Source: Rhodanobacter thiooxydans | Lineage (GTDB): Bacteria > Pseudomonadota > Gammaproteobacteria > Xanthomonadales > Rhodanobacteraceae | Length of the DNA stretch: 64,000 nt | Direction of reading: 5' to 3' | NCBI RefSeq assembly: GCF_021545845.1 | Contig: NZ_CP088923.1 | Location: forward strand, 3,100,001-3,164,000 | In this document: positions 43,064 to 53,186 of the stretch, piece by piece | How positions within the stretch are numbered: the stretch's first letter is position 1 | Layout: every line of letters starts with the position of its first letter | Program-made: the position numbers and the translations under genes | Notes under the pieces: model-generated | Database searches by the model: none | What the model was told of the DNA's origin: nothing | What the model saw: the letters and a program-made list of their open reading frames with translations, nothing else

Positions 43064-43893
43064 ACCCGATCCTCACCGTCGCCGCCAAGGAGTTCCGCGA
43101 CGACTTCCGCAACCGCTGGACGGTCGCATTGACCATCCTGTTCGCGCTGCTGGCATTGGGCATCGCCTGGTTCGGCAGCGCCGCGGCCGGGCGCGTGGGC
43201 TTCACCTCGTTCGACGCCACGCTGGCCAGCCTGACCACGCTGGGCGCGTTCGTGATCCCGCTGATCGGCCTGCTGATCGCCTACGACACCATCGTCGGCG
43301 AACGCGACGACGGCACCCTGCTGCTGATGCTCAGCTACCCGCTGGCGCGCGGCCAGCTGGTGGCCGGCAAGTTCCTCGGCCACTGCGGCGCGCTGGCTGC
43401 CGCCACGCTGGTCGGCTTCGGGCTGGCGGTGGCGATCATGCAGTGGATGCAGCCGCCCGCGCAGACGCTGCAGGCGTGGCTGCACATCGGCCGCTTCATC
43501 CTCAGCGCCTCGCTGCTGGGTGCCTGCTTCGTCGGGCTGGCCTGCCTGATCAGCGTGCAGACCGCCGACAAGTCGCGCGCCGCCGGCCTGGCGCTGATCG
43601 GCTGGCTGCTCAGCGTGGTGCTGTTCGACCTCGCACTGCTGGCGCTGCTGGTGGTCAGCGGCGGCAATCCGCTGGAGCGGGCGGTGTATCCGTACCTGCT
43701 GCTGCTCAACCCGGTCGACGTGTTCCGGCTGGTCAACCTCACCGCGCTGGGCGACGGCGCCGGCAACGACCTACTCACCGGCATGACCGCCCACCACAGC
43801 TACCCGCCGCTGCTGCTGGGCCTGGTGATGCTGGTCTGGGCGGTGCTGCCGTTCACGTGGGCGATGCTCGCGTTCCGGCGCAAGGAAGTCTGA
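43060..43893 (+). CDS. nosY: NosY, ABC transporter permease
   Basis: A 277-residue ABC-2-type permease with six predicted helices. The N-terminal AAKEFRDDFRNRWTVALTIL and the loop YDTIVGERDDGTLLLMLSYP (ERDxGTLLLxLSYP) are typical of NosY. It pairs with NosF, whose stop overlaps its start. The final helix ends in FRRKEV, a usual cytoplasmic tail. Confidence 0.93.
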   Translation: MNPILTVAAKEFRDDFRNRWTVALTILFALLALGIAWFGSAAAGRVGFTSFDATLASLTTLGAFVIPLIGLLIAYDTIVGERDDGTLLLMLSYPLARGQLVAGKFLGHCGALAAATLVGFGLAVAIMQWMQPPAQTLQAWLHIGRFILSASLLGACFVGLACLISVQTADKSRAAGLALIGWLLSVVLFDLALLALLVVSGGNPLERAVYPYLLLLNPVDVFRLVNLTALGDGAGNDLLTGMTAHHSYPPLLLGLVMLVWAVLPFTWAMLAFRRKEV

Positions 43894-43903
43894 GGATAAC
43901 CGC

Positions 43904-44566
43904 ATGCGCATCCGCCCCACGCTCCGCTCCGTCCGCCCGGCCGTGCTGGCCCTTGCGCTGGCCCTGCTCGCCGGCTGCGGCGGCAGCCACGCACCCGCAC
44001 AGCACGCGGTCGACACCCATCCGGACGACGCCTGCGCCGTGTGCGGCATGTACCTGGATGGTTCGCCGGGCCCGCGCGCGGAAGCGTGGGTGAGCGGACG
44101 CACCAAGCCGCTGGTGTTCGACTCCACCCGCGACTTCTTCGCCTACGTGCTGCAGCCGGAAAACCAGTCCGCGCTGCAGGAACTGTACGTGCAGGACAGC
44201 GCCCACCTCGACTGGCAGCAGCCCAGCCACGCCGCGGTCAGCTTCATCGACGCGCGCCGCGCCTTCTACGTGGCCTGGCAGCCGCTGCCCGGTTCGATGG
44301 GACCGACCCTGGCGCCGTTCGCCACCCGCGCGGCGGCGGAAGCCTTCGTGCACGAACACGGCGGGGCCGTGCTCGGCTTCGACGAGGTCACCCCCGCCAT
44401 GGTGGCCGCGCTGGACTACCGTTGCCCCGGCCAGGCCGCCGGCAGTCTCGGCCCGCAACAATGCCTGGCTCCGCCGGCGCCGTCCCTCGGCCTGTCGGCC
44501 CATCCGCAACCAGCGTTTCCTCCGGCGCCGCAACCGCAGCCGGCTCATCCACACCCACATCCGTAA
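43904..44566 (+). CDS. nosL: NosL, copper-binding lipoprotein
   Basis: A 220-residue lipoprotein (lipobox LLAGC at about residue 25) that delivers Cu(I) to apo-NosZ. The family motif is CAVCGMYLDGSPGP with C-x-x-C-G-M. Further matches are VFDSTRDFFAYVL and FATRAAAEAFVHEHGG. Family members are usually nearer 180 residues; here about 35 extra residues form a Pro/His-rich tail ending HPQPAFPPAPQPQPAHPHPH. That tail could bind extra copper but may also be unstructured. It lies 10 bases after nosY. Confidence 0.92.
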   Translation: MRIRPTLRSVRPAVLALALALLAGCGGSHAPAQHAVDTHPDDACAVCGMYLDGSPGPRAEAWVSGRTKPLVFDSTRDFFAYVLQPENQSALQELYVQDSAHLDWQQPSHAAVSFIDARRAFYVAWQPLPGSMGPTLAPFATRAAAEAFVHEHGGAVLGFDEVTPAMVAALDYRCPGQAAGSLGPQQCLAPPAPSLGLSAHPQPAFPPAPQPQPAHPHPHP

Positions 44567-44580
44567 CGGGAATCCGGAAC

Positions 44581-44784
44581 ATGCTCGGACTGAACAGTTT
44601 TTCGCATTGGATCGTGCTGCTCGTACTGGTACTGCTGGTGTTCGGCACCGGCAAGCTGCGCAACGTCGGCCGCGACCTCGGCGGTGCCATCGGCGATTTC
44701 CGCAAGGGACTCAAGGACGGCCAGCCGGACGAAACCGTGCCGCAGGCGGTGCGGCTGGATGTCGATGGCGAACAACGACACTGA
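44581..44784 (+). CDS. Twin-arginine translocase TatA/TatE-type subunit
   Basis: A 67-residue protein with one N-terminal helix (SHWIVLLVLVLLVFG) and the amphipathic segment KLRNVGRDLGGAIGDFRKGL, typical of TatA/TatE pore subunits. It is the last gene of the nos operon, 14 bases after nosL. A similar tatE-like gene ends some other nos clusters. It would help export folded Tat substrates, here NosZ and possibly ApbE. No tatB or tatC is present in the window. Confidence 0.92.
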   Translation: MLGLNSFSHWIVLLVLVLLVFGTGKLRNVGRDLGGAIGDFRKGLKDGQPDETVPQAVRLDVDGEQRH

Positions 44785-44854
44785 TGCGCTGATTTGCCTG
44801 GTGCGGGCACCGCAACGGCGGCCGGCAATCGCCGGTTGAAACGTCATCGCCCGG

Positions 44855-45994
44855 TCAGGTCCCGGCCAACAGCCGCTCGCACACCGCCCGATACACCGCC
44901 GGCAGCTTCTCCAGCTCCGCCACATCCACACACTCGTCCACCTTGTGGATGGTCGCGTTGACCGGGCCGAGCTCGACCACCTCGGCACCCAGCAGCGCGA
45001 TGAAGCGGCCGTCGGAGGTGCCGCCGCCGGTGCTTTGCTCGGGGTCGATGCCGCACAGGTCGCGGCAGACGGCCACCACGGTTTCACGCAGGATGCCGCC
45101 GGGCGGGGTGAGGAACGGTTCGCCGGAGAGGTTCCAGTCCAGCGTGAAGTCCAGGCCGTGTCGCTGCAGGATCGCCTCGGCGCGCGCGCGCAGGTCGTCG
45201 GCGCGGCTGGCGGTGCAGTAGCGGAAGTTGACCAGTGCGACGAGCTCGCCGGGGATCACGTTGTTCGCGCCGGTGCCGGCGTTGAGATTGGAAACCTGGA
45301 ACGAGGTGGGCGGAAAGTCGGCGTTGCCGTTGTCCCAGCGCGTGGCGGCCAGTTCGGCCAGCGCGGGGGCGAACGCGTGGATCGGGTTCAACGCCTTCTC
45401 CGGATAGGCCACGTGGCCCTGCACGCCACGCACGCTGAGCGTGCCGGAAAGCGAGCCACGGCGGCCCACGCGGATCAGGTCGCCGAGCCGTTCCCTCGCC
45501 GACGGCTCGCCGACCACGCACCAGTCGATCCGCTCGCCGGTGGCGCGGAAGCGTTCCGCCACCTTGCGCACGCCGTCGAGATTGGTCGGACCTTCCTCGT
45601 CGCTGGTCAGCAGCAAGCCGACCCGGCCGCGATGATCCGGATGCGTCGCCACGAACTGCTCCAGCGCCACTACCATCGCCGCTACCGAACCCTTCATGTC
45701 AGCCGCACCACGACCGTATAGACGGCCATCGCGAACGACCGGCTCGAACGGCGGGCTTTGCCATGCCGCCTCCGGGCCGCTCGGCACCACATCCGTATGA
45801 CCGAGGAAGATCAGCGTGGGATCACCCGTGCCGTGCGTCGCCCACAGGTTGTCCACATCCCCGTAGCGCAAATGCTCGACGACAAAGCTGGCATGTGCCA
45901 GTCGTTCGCCGATCAAAGGCAGACAACCGGCATCGTCAGGCGTCACCGAGCGGCGGCGGATCAGGTCACGGGTGAGTTCGAGGACATCGGACAT
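44855..45994 (-). CDS. dapE: Succinyl-diaminopimelate desuccinylase
   Basis: A 379-residue M20-family zinc amidohydrolase of the lysine/DAP pathway. Metal-site motifs are [30 protein letters not shown] and [32 protein letters not shown] and [20 protein letters not shown] complete the family pattern. The start at ATG 45994 ([12 protein letters not shown]) matches the family; an in-frame ATG at 46003 is three codons earlier. dapD, catalysing an earlier step, lies about 1 kb away in the same direction. It converges with the nos operon. Confidence 0.95.
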   Translation of the reverse strand: MSDVLELTRDLIRRRSVTPDDAGCLPLIGERLAHASFVVEHLRYGDVDNLWATHGTGDPTLIFLGHTDVVPSGPEAAWQSPPFEPVVRDGRLYGRGAADMKGSVAAMVVALEQFVATHPDHRGRVGLLLTSDEEGPTNLDGVRKVAERFRATGERIDWCVVGEPSARERLGDLIRVGRRGSLSGTLSVRGVQGHVAYPEKALNPIHAFAPALAELAATRWDNGNADFPPTSFQVSNLNAGTGANNVIPGELVALVNFRYCTASRADDLRARAEAILQRHGLDFTLDWNLSGEPFLTPPGGILRETVVAVCRDLCGIDPEQSTGGGTSDGRFIALLGAEVVELGPVNATIHKVDECVDVAELEKLPAVYRAVCERLLAGT

Positions 45995-46058
45995 GGGGTT
46001 CATGGAACAGGCAGCAGGCATCGGTGCAGCATAGCAAGCGCACCACGCGGCAGCGCCT

Positions 46059-46559
46059 TCAGTGGTCGCCTTCCGCGTCACTCTGACCCAGATAGAGCAG
46101 CGCCGCCAGCAGCATCACCACGAAGCGGAAGGCGCTGGCCAGGCCGTTCCACTGCGTGGACATCCACATGCCGAACCATTCGCCGCCGATCGCCAAGAAG
46201 CCGCCCAGCCACAGCAGCACGCCTAGCGTGAGCCCGGCCACGGCGAGCCGCATGGCACGCTGGAACGTCGCCGCCGGGGTGCGACGCGCGCGCCACATGC
46301 GCCAGGCTCCGGTGCCGCACAGCACGGCGGCCAGCGTTTCGACGGCGATGATCAGCACGTAGGCCGCATGCTGCAGCAGCGGCGCACGGATCGCGCGGTA
46401 GTGAATGCCGGCGTCGGGAAAGATCGAGTCCATCGCCAGCACGTGCTGCACGAAGGCGAGGTTGCTGCGGTAGTCGGTGAGGTTGCCGAACGCGACCAGC
46501 GCCAGCCACAGCGCGATCGTCGCCACCAGCGCGACTTTCGAGCAGCGCGCCGTCGGCAT
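46059..46559 (-). CDS. DUF2165 family small membrane protein
   Basis: A 166-residue protein with four predicted membrane helices: [20 protein letters not shown], then [40 protein letters not shown] and [35 protein letters not shown] after TM1 fits DUF2165. Function unknown. It begins one base after the stop of the ArsC-like gene and lies between dapD and dapE, so all four minus-strand genes may be co-transcribed. Confidence 0.85.
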   Translation of the reverse strand: MPTARCSKVALVATIALWLALVAFGNLTDYRSNLAFVQHVLAMDSIFPDAGIHYRAIRAPLLQHAAYVLIIAVETLAAVLCGTGAWRMWRARRTPAATFQRAMRLAVAGLTLGVLLWLGGFLAIGGEWFGMWMSTQWNGLASAFRFVVMLLAALLYLGQSDAEGDH

Positions 46560-46560
46560 G

Positions 46561-46914
46561 TCAGCGCCCGAACAGTTTCTTGAAGCCGTTGTCGGTGAAG
46601 CCCACGCTCACCGTACCGTCCGGCTGCACTACCATCGGGCGGCGGATCAGCGCGGGATACTCCTTCAGCAGCAGCGTCCATTCCGGATCGCTGCCGGGGT
46701 TCTTGCGCTGTGGCAGCAGGTTGCGCCAGGTGGTGGAGGACTTGTTGACCAGCTTCTCCCAACCGCCGAGCTGCGCCGCCCAGTCCTTCAGCGTTGCCGC
46801 CGGCACCGGGTTGGTGCGGTAGTCGACGAAATCGTGCGCCACCTCGAAGCGGGCCAGCCAGTTGCGCGCCTTGCGGCAGGTGTCGCAGGTGGGCAGTCCG
46901 TACAGAGTCGTCAT
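46561..46914 (-). CDS. ArsC/Spx-like (YffB-type) thioredoxin-fold protein
   Basis: A 117-residue ArsC-family protein. It reads LYGLPTCDTCRKARNWL with a Cys-x-x-Cys pair, then HDFVDYRTNPVPAATLKDW and LIRRPMVVQPDGTVSVGF. The K-x(4)-Y/F tail of arsenate reductases is only loosely present and there are no ars genes nearby, so it is closer to the E. coli YffB type. Arsenate reduction is unlikely to be its main role. It sits between the DUF2165 gene and the dapD-proximal repeat. Confidence 0.85.
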   Translation of the reverse strand: MTTLYGLPTCDTCRKARNWLARFEVAHDFVDYRTNPVPAATLKDWAAQLGGWEKLVNKSSTTWRNLLPQRKNPGSDPEWTLLLKEYPALIRRPMVVQPDGTVSVGFTDNGFKKLFGR

Positions 46915-46931
46915 CCCGGTTTTTCCTTCCT

Positions 46932-47010
46932 GTAGGAGCCCGCTCGCGGGCGATGCTCTTGCTCTTGCGAATCCCGAATCCCGCCAAAGGCATCGCCCGC
47001 AAGCGGGCTC

Positions 47011-47014
<4 letters not shown>
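46932..47014. repeat. REP-like inverted repeat with two GAATCCC heptamers
   Basis: The arms GTAGGAGCCCGCTCGCGGGC and GCCCGCAAGCGGGCTCCTAC flank a core containing two heptamers. The right arm ends inside dapD: its CTAC supplies the TAG stop of dapD on the minus strand. It therefore lies directly at the 3' end of the dapD coding region. Confidence 0.9.
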
Positions 47015-47838
<824 letters not shown>

Positions 47839-48105
47839 GGGACTCGTTCGTCTGTGGCAGCCGCCGGATGCGGCGGGAGTATGTGTCGCGGCAATGGCGC
47901 CCCGGGCTGGATCCAGCCATCCGCAGCGGCAGGTTCCCCATTCTTCCACAGCCGGCCCGGAAGCTGTGAATGACGTTGCAATCGGCCCGACGCGAGACAT
48001 GTTTTTCACCACTTCAAGACGACGGCTATGCCCATCATGCGCCGCGGCCCGCCAAGCATCCGCCGGGCGGGGTCCCTCCGCCAACCCGCCCTGGGGAATC
48101 GTGAC

Positions 48106-48384
48106 ATGCACGAACAGATCAACGAGGGTTCCATGGTTTTCGTCACCGACGGCAGCGATGGCATCGGTTCCGTCCGCGAGATCCGGCACGGCCTGCCCGA
48201 ACTGCTCGTCTACATCGAGAACGCCGGCGACTTCGTGGTGCCGATGTCGGCCGTCAAGGCGGTCCACTCCGGCAAGGTCGTCCTCGACTTCGACCACCTC
48301 GACCTGCGCCTGCGCAACGCCATCCGCCATGCGCGCGACTCGGAGGATCCGACCTACACCCCGCCCTCGTCGGAGGATGAATAG
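48106..48384 (+). CDS. Small hypothetical protein, possibly DUF2171/PRC-barrel-like
   Basis: A 92-residue soluble protein. [20 protein letters not shown] followed by [20 protein letters not shown] looks like the strand pattern of DUF2171 or PRC-barrel-type proteins, which bind unknown partners. The C-terminus ([15 protein letters not shown]) is acidic. The start at 48106 is chosen over ATG 48028 because the upstream residues are Pro/Arg-rich and unconserved. It has no clear operon partner apart from the small membrane protein 86 bases downstream. Confidence 0.65.
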   Translation: MHEQINEGSMVFVTDGSDGIGSVREIRHGLPELLVYIENAGDFVVPMSAVKAVHSGKVVLDFDHLDLRLRNAIRHARDSEDPTYTPPSSEDE

Positions 48385-48469
48385 GGAGTGTATCCGCCAC
48401 CCGCCACCGGCGGCAGCTGCGGGGTTGCCGATACGATAGGCGTCTTCGTGGAAGGCTTGCCCGCGCAAC

Positions 48470-48787
48470 ATGACCGACAAAGACGTAGACGGGCTCAACC
48501 GGCGACTCGATCGCTTCGAGCGAGAGCTGCCGCGGAGTGTCAGGCAAAGCCTGCGCTGGTTGCGCGGACCGTCGGCACGCTGGGTACGCATTCCCGCAGG
48601 GTTGCTGTTCATCGCGGGCGGCATCTTCAGCATCCTGCCGGTGCTGGGCTTCTGGATGCTGCCGCTCGGGCTGCTGCTGCTGGCGCAGGACCTGTCATTC
48701 CTGCGCCGCCCGATGCGGCGGGCTGTGCTGTGGATGGAACGCCGCTGGGCGCGATGGAAACGCCGGCATCAACGTGCAAGCGGGTAG
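48470..48787 (+). CDS. Small membrane protein of unknown function
   Basis: A 105-residue protein with a charged N-terminus ([18 protein letters not shown]), one or two hydrophobic helices ([20 protein letters not shown] and [16 protein letters not shown]) and a highly basic tail ([13 protein letters not shown]). I recall similar short proteins in Xanthomonadales, but no function is known to me. It lies 86 bases after the DUF2171-like gene. Confidence 0.7.
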   Translation: MTDKDVDGLNRRLDRFERELPRSVRQSLRWLRGPSARWVRIPAGLLFIAGGIFSILPVLGFWMLPLGLLLLAQDLSFLRRPMRRAVLWMERRWARWKRRHQRASG

Positions 48788-48898
48788 TCACCGGGGCATG
48801 CTGCCCAATGAATATGGCCACACTCGGGGCGGGGTCAGTCGCCACCAGAAGCAGAAACGGCGCCAAGCCCGAAAGCCGCGCCGTTGCTGGGTTCAAGG

Positions 48899-48973
48899 TG
48901 GTGGGCGGTACAAGGATCGAACTTGTGACCCCTACCATGTCAAGGTAGTGCTCTACCGCTGAGCTAACCGCCC
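48899..48973 (-). tRNA. tRNA-Val (anticodon GAC)
   Basis: On the minus strand, the acceptor GGGCGGT pairs with ACCGCCC and is followed by encoded ACCA. The D arm contains AGCTCAGCGGTAGAGC. The anticodon arm is CTACC-TTGACAT-GGTAG with GAC in the loop. The T arm is ACAAG-TTCGATC-CTTGT. All four stems are intact and the length (75 with CCA) is normal. Confidence 0.95.
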
Positions 48974-49064
48974 GCTTCGCGCCGATGTACCGGCTACGCG
49001 AGCCGCGCAGTATACGGGAGCCGCCGGCGCCCGACAATATCCCGCGAGGGGCGACGCCACCGGC

Positions 49065-51089
<2,025 letters not shown>

Positions 51090-51242
51090 CGGCTACAGAT
51101 GTGGGTGCGACGGGCCATTTTAAATCGCCCCTGCTGACAGCACGCGTCAGCAGGGACCGACATGCGGATGGCGAGCGGACGGCTGTCCGGGCGAAAGCGG
51201 CGTCCTAGCATGAAGGTCCATGACCCCGCAGGAAGCGATGCC

Positions 51243-51803
51243 GTGTCGACTTCGAGGAATCCCGGCCTGTTGCGCAGGCAGCGCGGCGTGACCCTGATCG
51301 AGCAGATCATGGTGCTCGCCATCATCGCGGTGCTGCTTGGCATCGCCACGCCGCCCTTGCGGCAATTGCTGGGCCGCAACGCGCTGCGGGTGGCGCAGAA
51401 CGACTTCATCGCCGCCCTGCACCACGCCCGCGAAGCCGCCGTCATGAGCGGCAAGCGCACGTTGTTCTGCCCCAGCCGGGACGGCAACCGCTGTAGCGGG
51501 GGCACCCAGTGGGAGCGCGGCTGGCTGCTCGGCCGCGACGGCGACGGCGACGACCAACCCGACGACCGCCCCCTGCACGTCGGCAGCGGCTACGACGGCA
51601 AGCTGATCATCCGCAGCAGCAGCGGCCGACAGCTGGTGCGCTTCCGCCCTGACGGCAGCGCCAGGGGCAGCAACATCACCCTGCTGTTCTGTCAGCCCTC
51701 CAACGCGAAGGACGCGCTCACCGTGGCCGTCTCCATGGCCGGCCGCATCCGCGGCGCTCCAGCCAACGCTGGCCAGATCGCCAGCTGCGCCCAGCTGAAC
51801 TGA
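51243..51803 (+). CDS. Type IV pilin-like protein (FimT/GspH family)
   Basis: A minor pseudopilin with a class III signal. The prepilin peptidase site is RRQRG/VTLIEQIMVLAIIAV with E5 conserved. The body has GspH-type features: AQNDFIAALHHAREAAVMSG, followed by two cysteine pairs (FCPSRDGNRC, and FCQPS with the final SC). The GTG at 51243, with AGGAAG seven bases upstream, gives a 15-residue leader and is preferred. ATG 51210 would give 26 residues and lacks an SD. No other pilus genes are near, so it may be an orphan minor pilin. Confidence 0.83.
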   Translation: MSTSRNPGLLRRQRGVTLIEQIMVLAIIAVLLGIATPPLRQLLGRNALRVAQNDFIAALHHAREAAVMSGKRTLFCPSRDGNRCSGGTQWERGWLLGRDGDGDDQPDDRPLHVGSGYDGKLIIRSSSGRQLVRFRPDGSARGSNITLLFCQPSNAKDALTVAVSMAGRIRGAPANAGQIASCAQLN

Positions 51804-51842
51804 ATCGCGGCGGCGCCGCCCGCGCGGCGGCACGGCGTTCCC

Positions 51843-51856
51843 TTGACTCCAGTCAA
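51843..51856 (+). promoter_or_regulatory. FNR/DNR-like palindrome upstream of SDR-UspA-ATPase cluster
   Basis: TTGACTCCAGTCAA is a perfect TTGAC-N4-GTCAA palindrome, a variant of the FNR/ANR half-site. Its centre is 63 bases before the SDR start, which would put the transcript start about 22 bases before the ATG for a -41.5 position. UspA genes are frequent ANR/FNR targets. Confidence 0.6.
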
Positions 51857-51912
51857 CACCGGCATGTACCGCTGCACCCATGCTAGGGTTCGATTCCCGA
51901 GGAGACACGGCC

Positions 51913-52674
51913 ATGGACAGATTGAGCGGCAAAGTGGCACTGGTGACCGGCGCCGCCGTGGGTATCGGGGCTGCCTGCGCGCGGCGGCTGCTGGAGGCGG
52001 GTGCGCGGGTGGCCCTGGTCGACCTGCACGACGAACCGGGGCAACGGCTGGCGGCGGAGTTCGGCGCCGATGCGCGCTACTTCCATGCCGACGTCTCGGT
52101 GGAAGCCGAGGTGGCCGCGGCGGTGGCTGGCACCGTGGCCGCGTTTGGACGGCTGGACGTCCTCGTCAACAATGCCGGCATCGCCGGCGCGAACAAGCCG
52201 ACCCACGAACTCACCGAGGCCGAATGGGACCGGGTGCAGTCGATCAACGTGAAGGGCGTGTTCTTCTGCACCAAGCACGCCATCGCGCCGTTGCGCGCTG
52301 CCGGCGGCGGCAGCATCATCAACCTGTCGTCGATCTACGGGCTGGTCGGCGCGGCCGATTCGCCGCCCTACCATGCGTCCAAGGGAGCGGTGCGGCTGAT
52401 GAGCAAGACCGACGCCATGCTTTATGCGGCCGACCGCATCCGGGTCAACTCGGTGCACCCCGGCTTCATCCGCACGCCGATGGTGGAACAGCACCTGGCT
52501 GCGATGGGCGGCGACTCCGAGCAGCACCGCCGCGATACCGGCGCGCTGCATCCGCTGGGCCACCTGGGCGAGCCGGACGACATCGCCTGGGGCGTGGTGT
52601 ATCTGGCTTCCGACGAATCGAAATTCGTGACCGGCAGCGAGCTGGTCATCGACGGCGGCTACACCTGCCGCTGA
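51913..52674 (+). CDS. Short-chain dehydrogenase/reductase (SDR)
   Basis: A 253-residue classical SDR. It has the cofactor loop TGAAVGIGAAC and NNAG in VLVNNAGIAGANKP. The catalytic serine lies in IINLSSIYG and the Y-x-x-x-K in PPYHASKGAV. The C-terminal GSELVIDGGYTCR is typical. Acidic VDLHDE after strand 2 points to NAD(H) preference. GAGGAG lies just before ATG 51913, which is preferred over 51880. It is followed by uspA 25 bases later. The substrate is unknown. Confidence 0.88.
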   Translation: MDRLSGKVALVTGAAVGIGAACARRLLEAGARVALVDLHDEPGQRLAAEFGADARYFHADVSVEAEVAAAVAGTVAAFGRLDVLVNNAGIAGANKPTHELTEAEWDRVQSINVKGVFFCTKHAIAPLRAAGGGSIINLSSIYGLVGAADSPPYHASKGAVRLMSKTDAMLYAADRIRVNSVHPGFIRTPMVEQHLAAMGGDSEQHRRDTGALHPLGHLGEPDDIAWGVVYLASDESKFVTGSELVIDGGYTCR

Positions 52675-52699
52675 TCACCCCGCGCAAGAGGAGTTCACC

Positions 52700-53137
52700 A
52701 TGTTCAAGCATATCCTGCTGCCCACCGACGGTTCCGAACTATCCCTGCGTGCGGTCGACGCCGGCATCGAACTGGCCGCCAAGCTGGGCGCCAGCGTGTA
52801 CGCGTTCCACGTCATCGCGCCGTTCCCCGCCTCGGTCTACTTTGCCGAGTTCGTCGTGGCCAACGAGCCGAACTACACCCGCGAGGCCATCACCAACGCC
52901 GAACATTATCTGGCCGACGTGCACCAACGTGCGCAGGCCGCCGGCGTTCCCAGCGATGGCAGCCACGAGATCGATGCACGCCCCTACTCGGCCATCGTCG
53001 GCGCTGCCCGCAAGCAGCAGTGCGACCTGATCGTGATGGCCTCGCACGGCTGGCGCGGTTTCGACCGCCTGCTGCTGGGCAGCGAGACGCACAAGGTGAT
53101 CCTCAACGGCGACGTGCCGGTGCTGGTTTGGCGCTGA
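52700..53137 (+). CDS. Universal stress protein (UspA family)
   Basis: A 145-residue single-domain USP. It reads MFKHILLPTDGSELSLRAVD and then LIVMASHGWRGFDRLLLGSE, followed by VPVLVWR. The ATP-binding pattern G-x2-G-x9-G-(S/T) is only partly kept (GWRGFDRLLLGSE), so nucleotide binding is plausible. USPs help survival in growth arrest and low oxygen. It sits between SDR and P-type ATPase genes in one probable operon (gaps of 25 and 49 bases). Confidence 0.9.
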   Translation: MFKHILLPTDGSELSLRAVDAGIELAAKLGASVYAFHVIAPFPASVYFAEFVVANEPNYTREAITNAEHYLADVHQRAQAAGVPSDGSHEIDARPYSAIVGAARKQQCDLIVMASHGWRGFDRLLLGSETHKVILNGDVPVLVWR

Positions 53138-53186
53138 CGCACCCCCGCCCATCGCACCTCGCCCGACGCGGGCTGCAGGCACACGC

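Noticed and set aside
46561..46914. Arsenate reductase arsC
   Set aside because: The protein has the ArsC fold but no ars operon context and is closer to YffB-like proteins.
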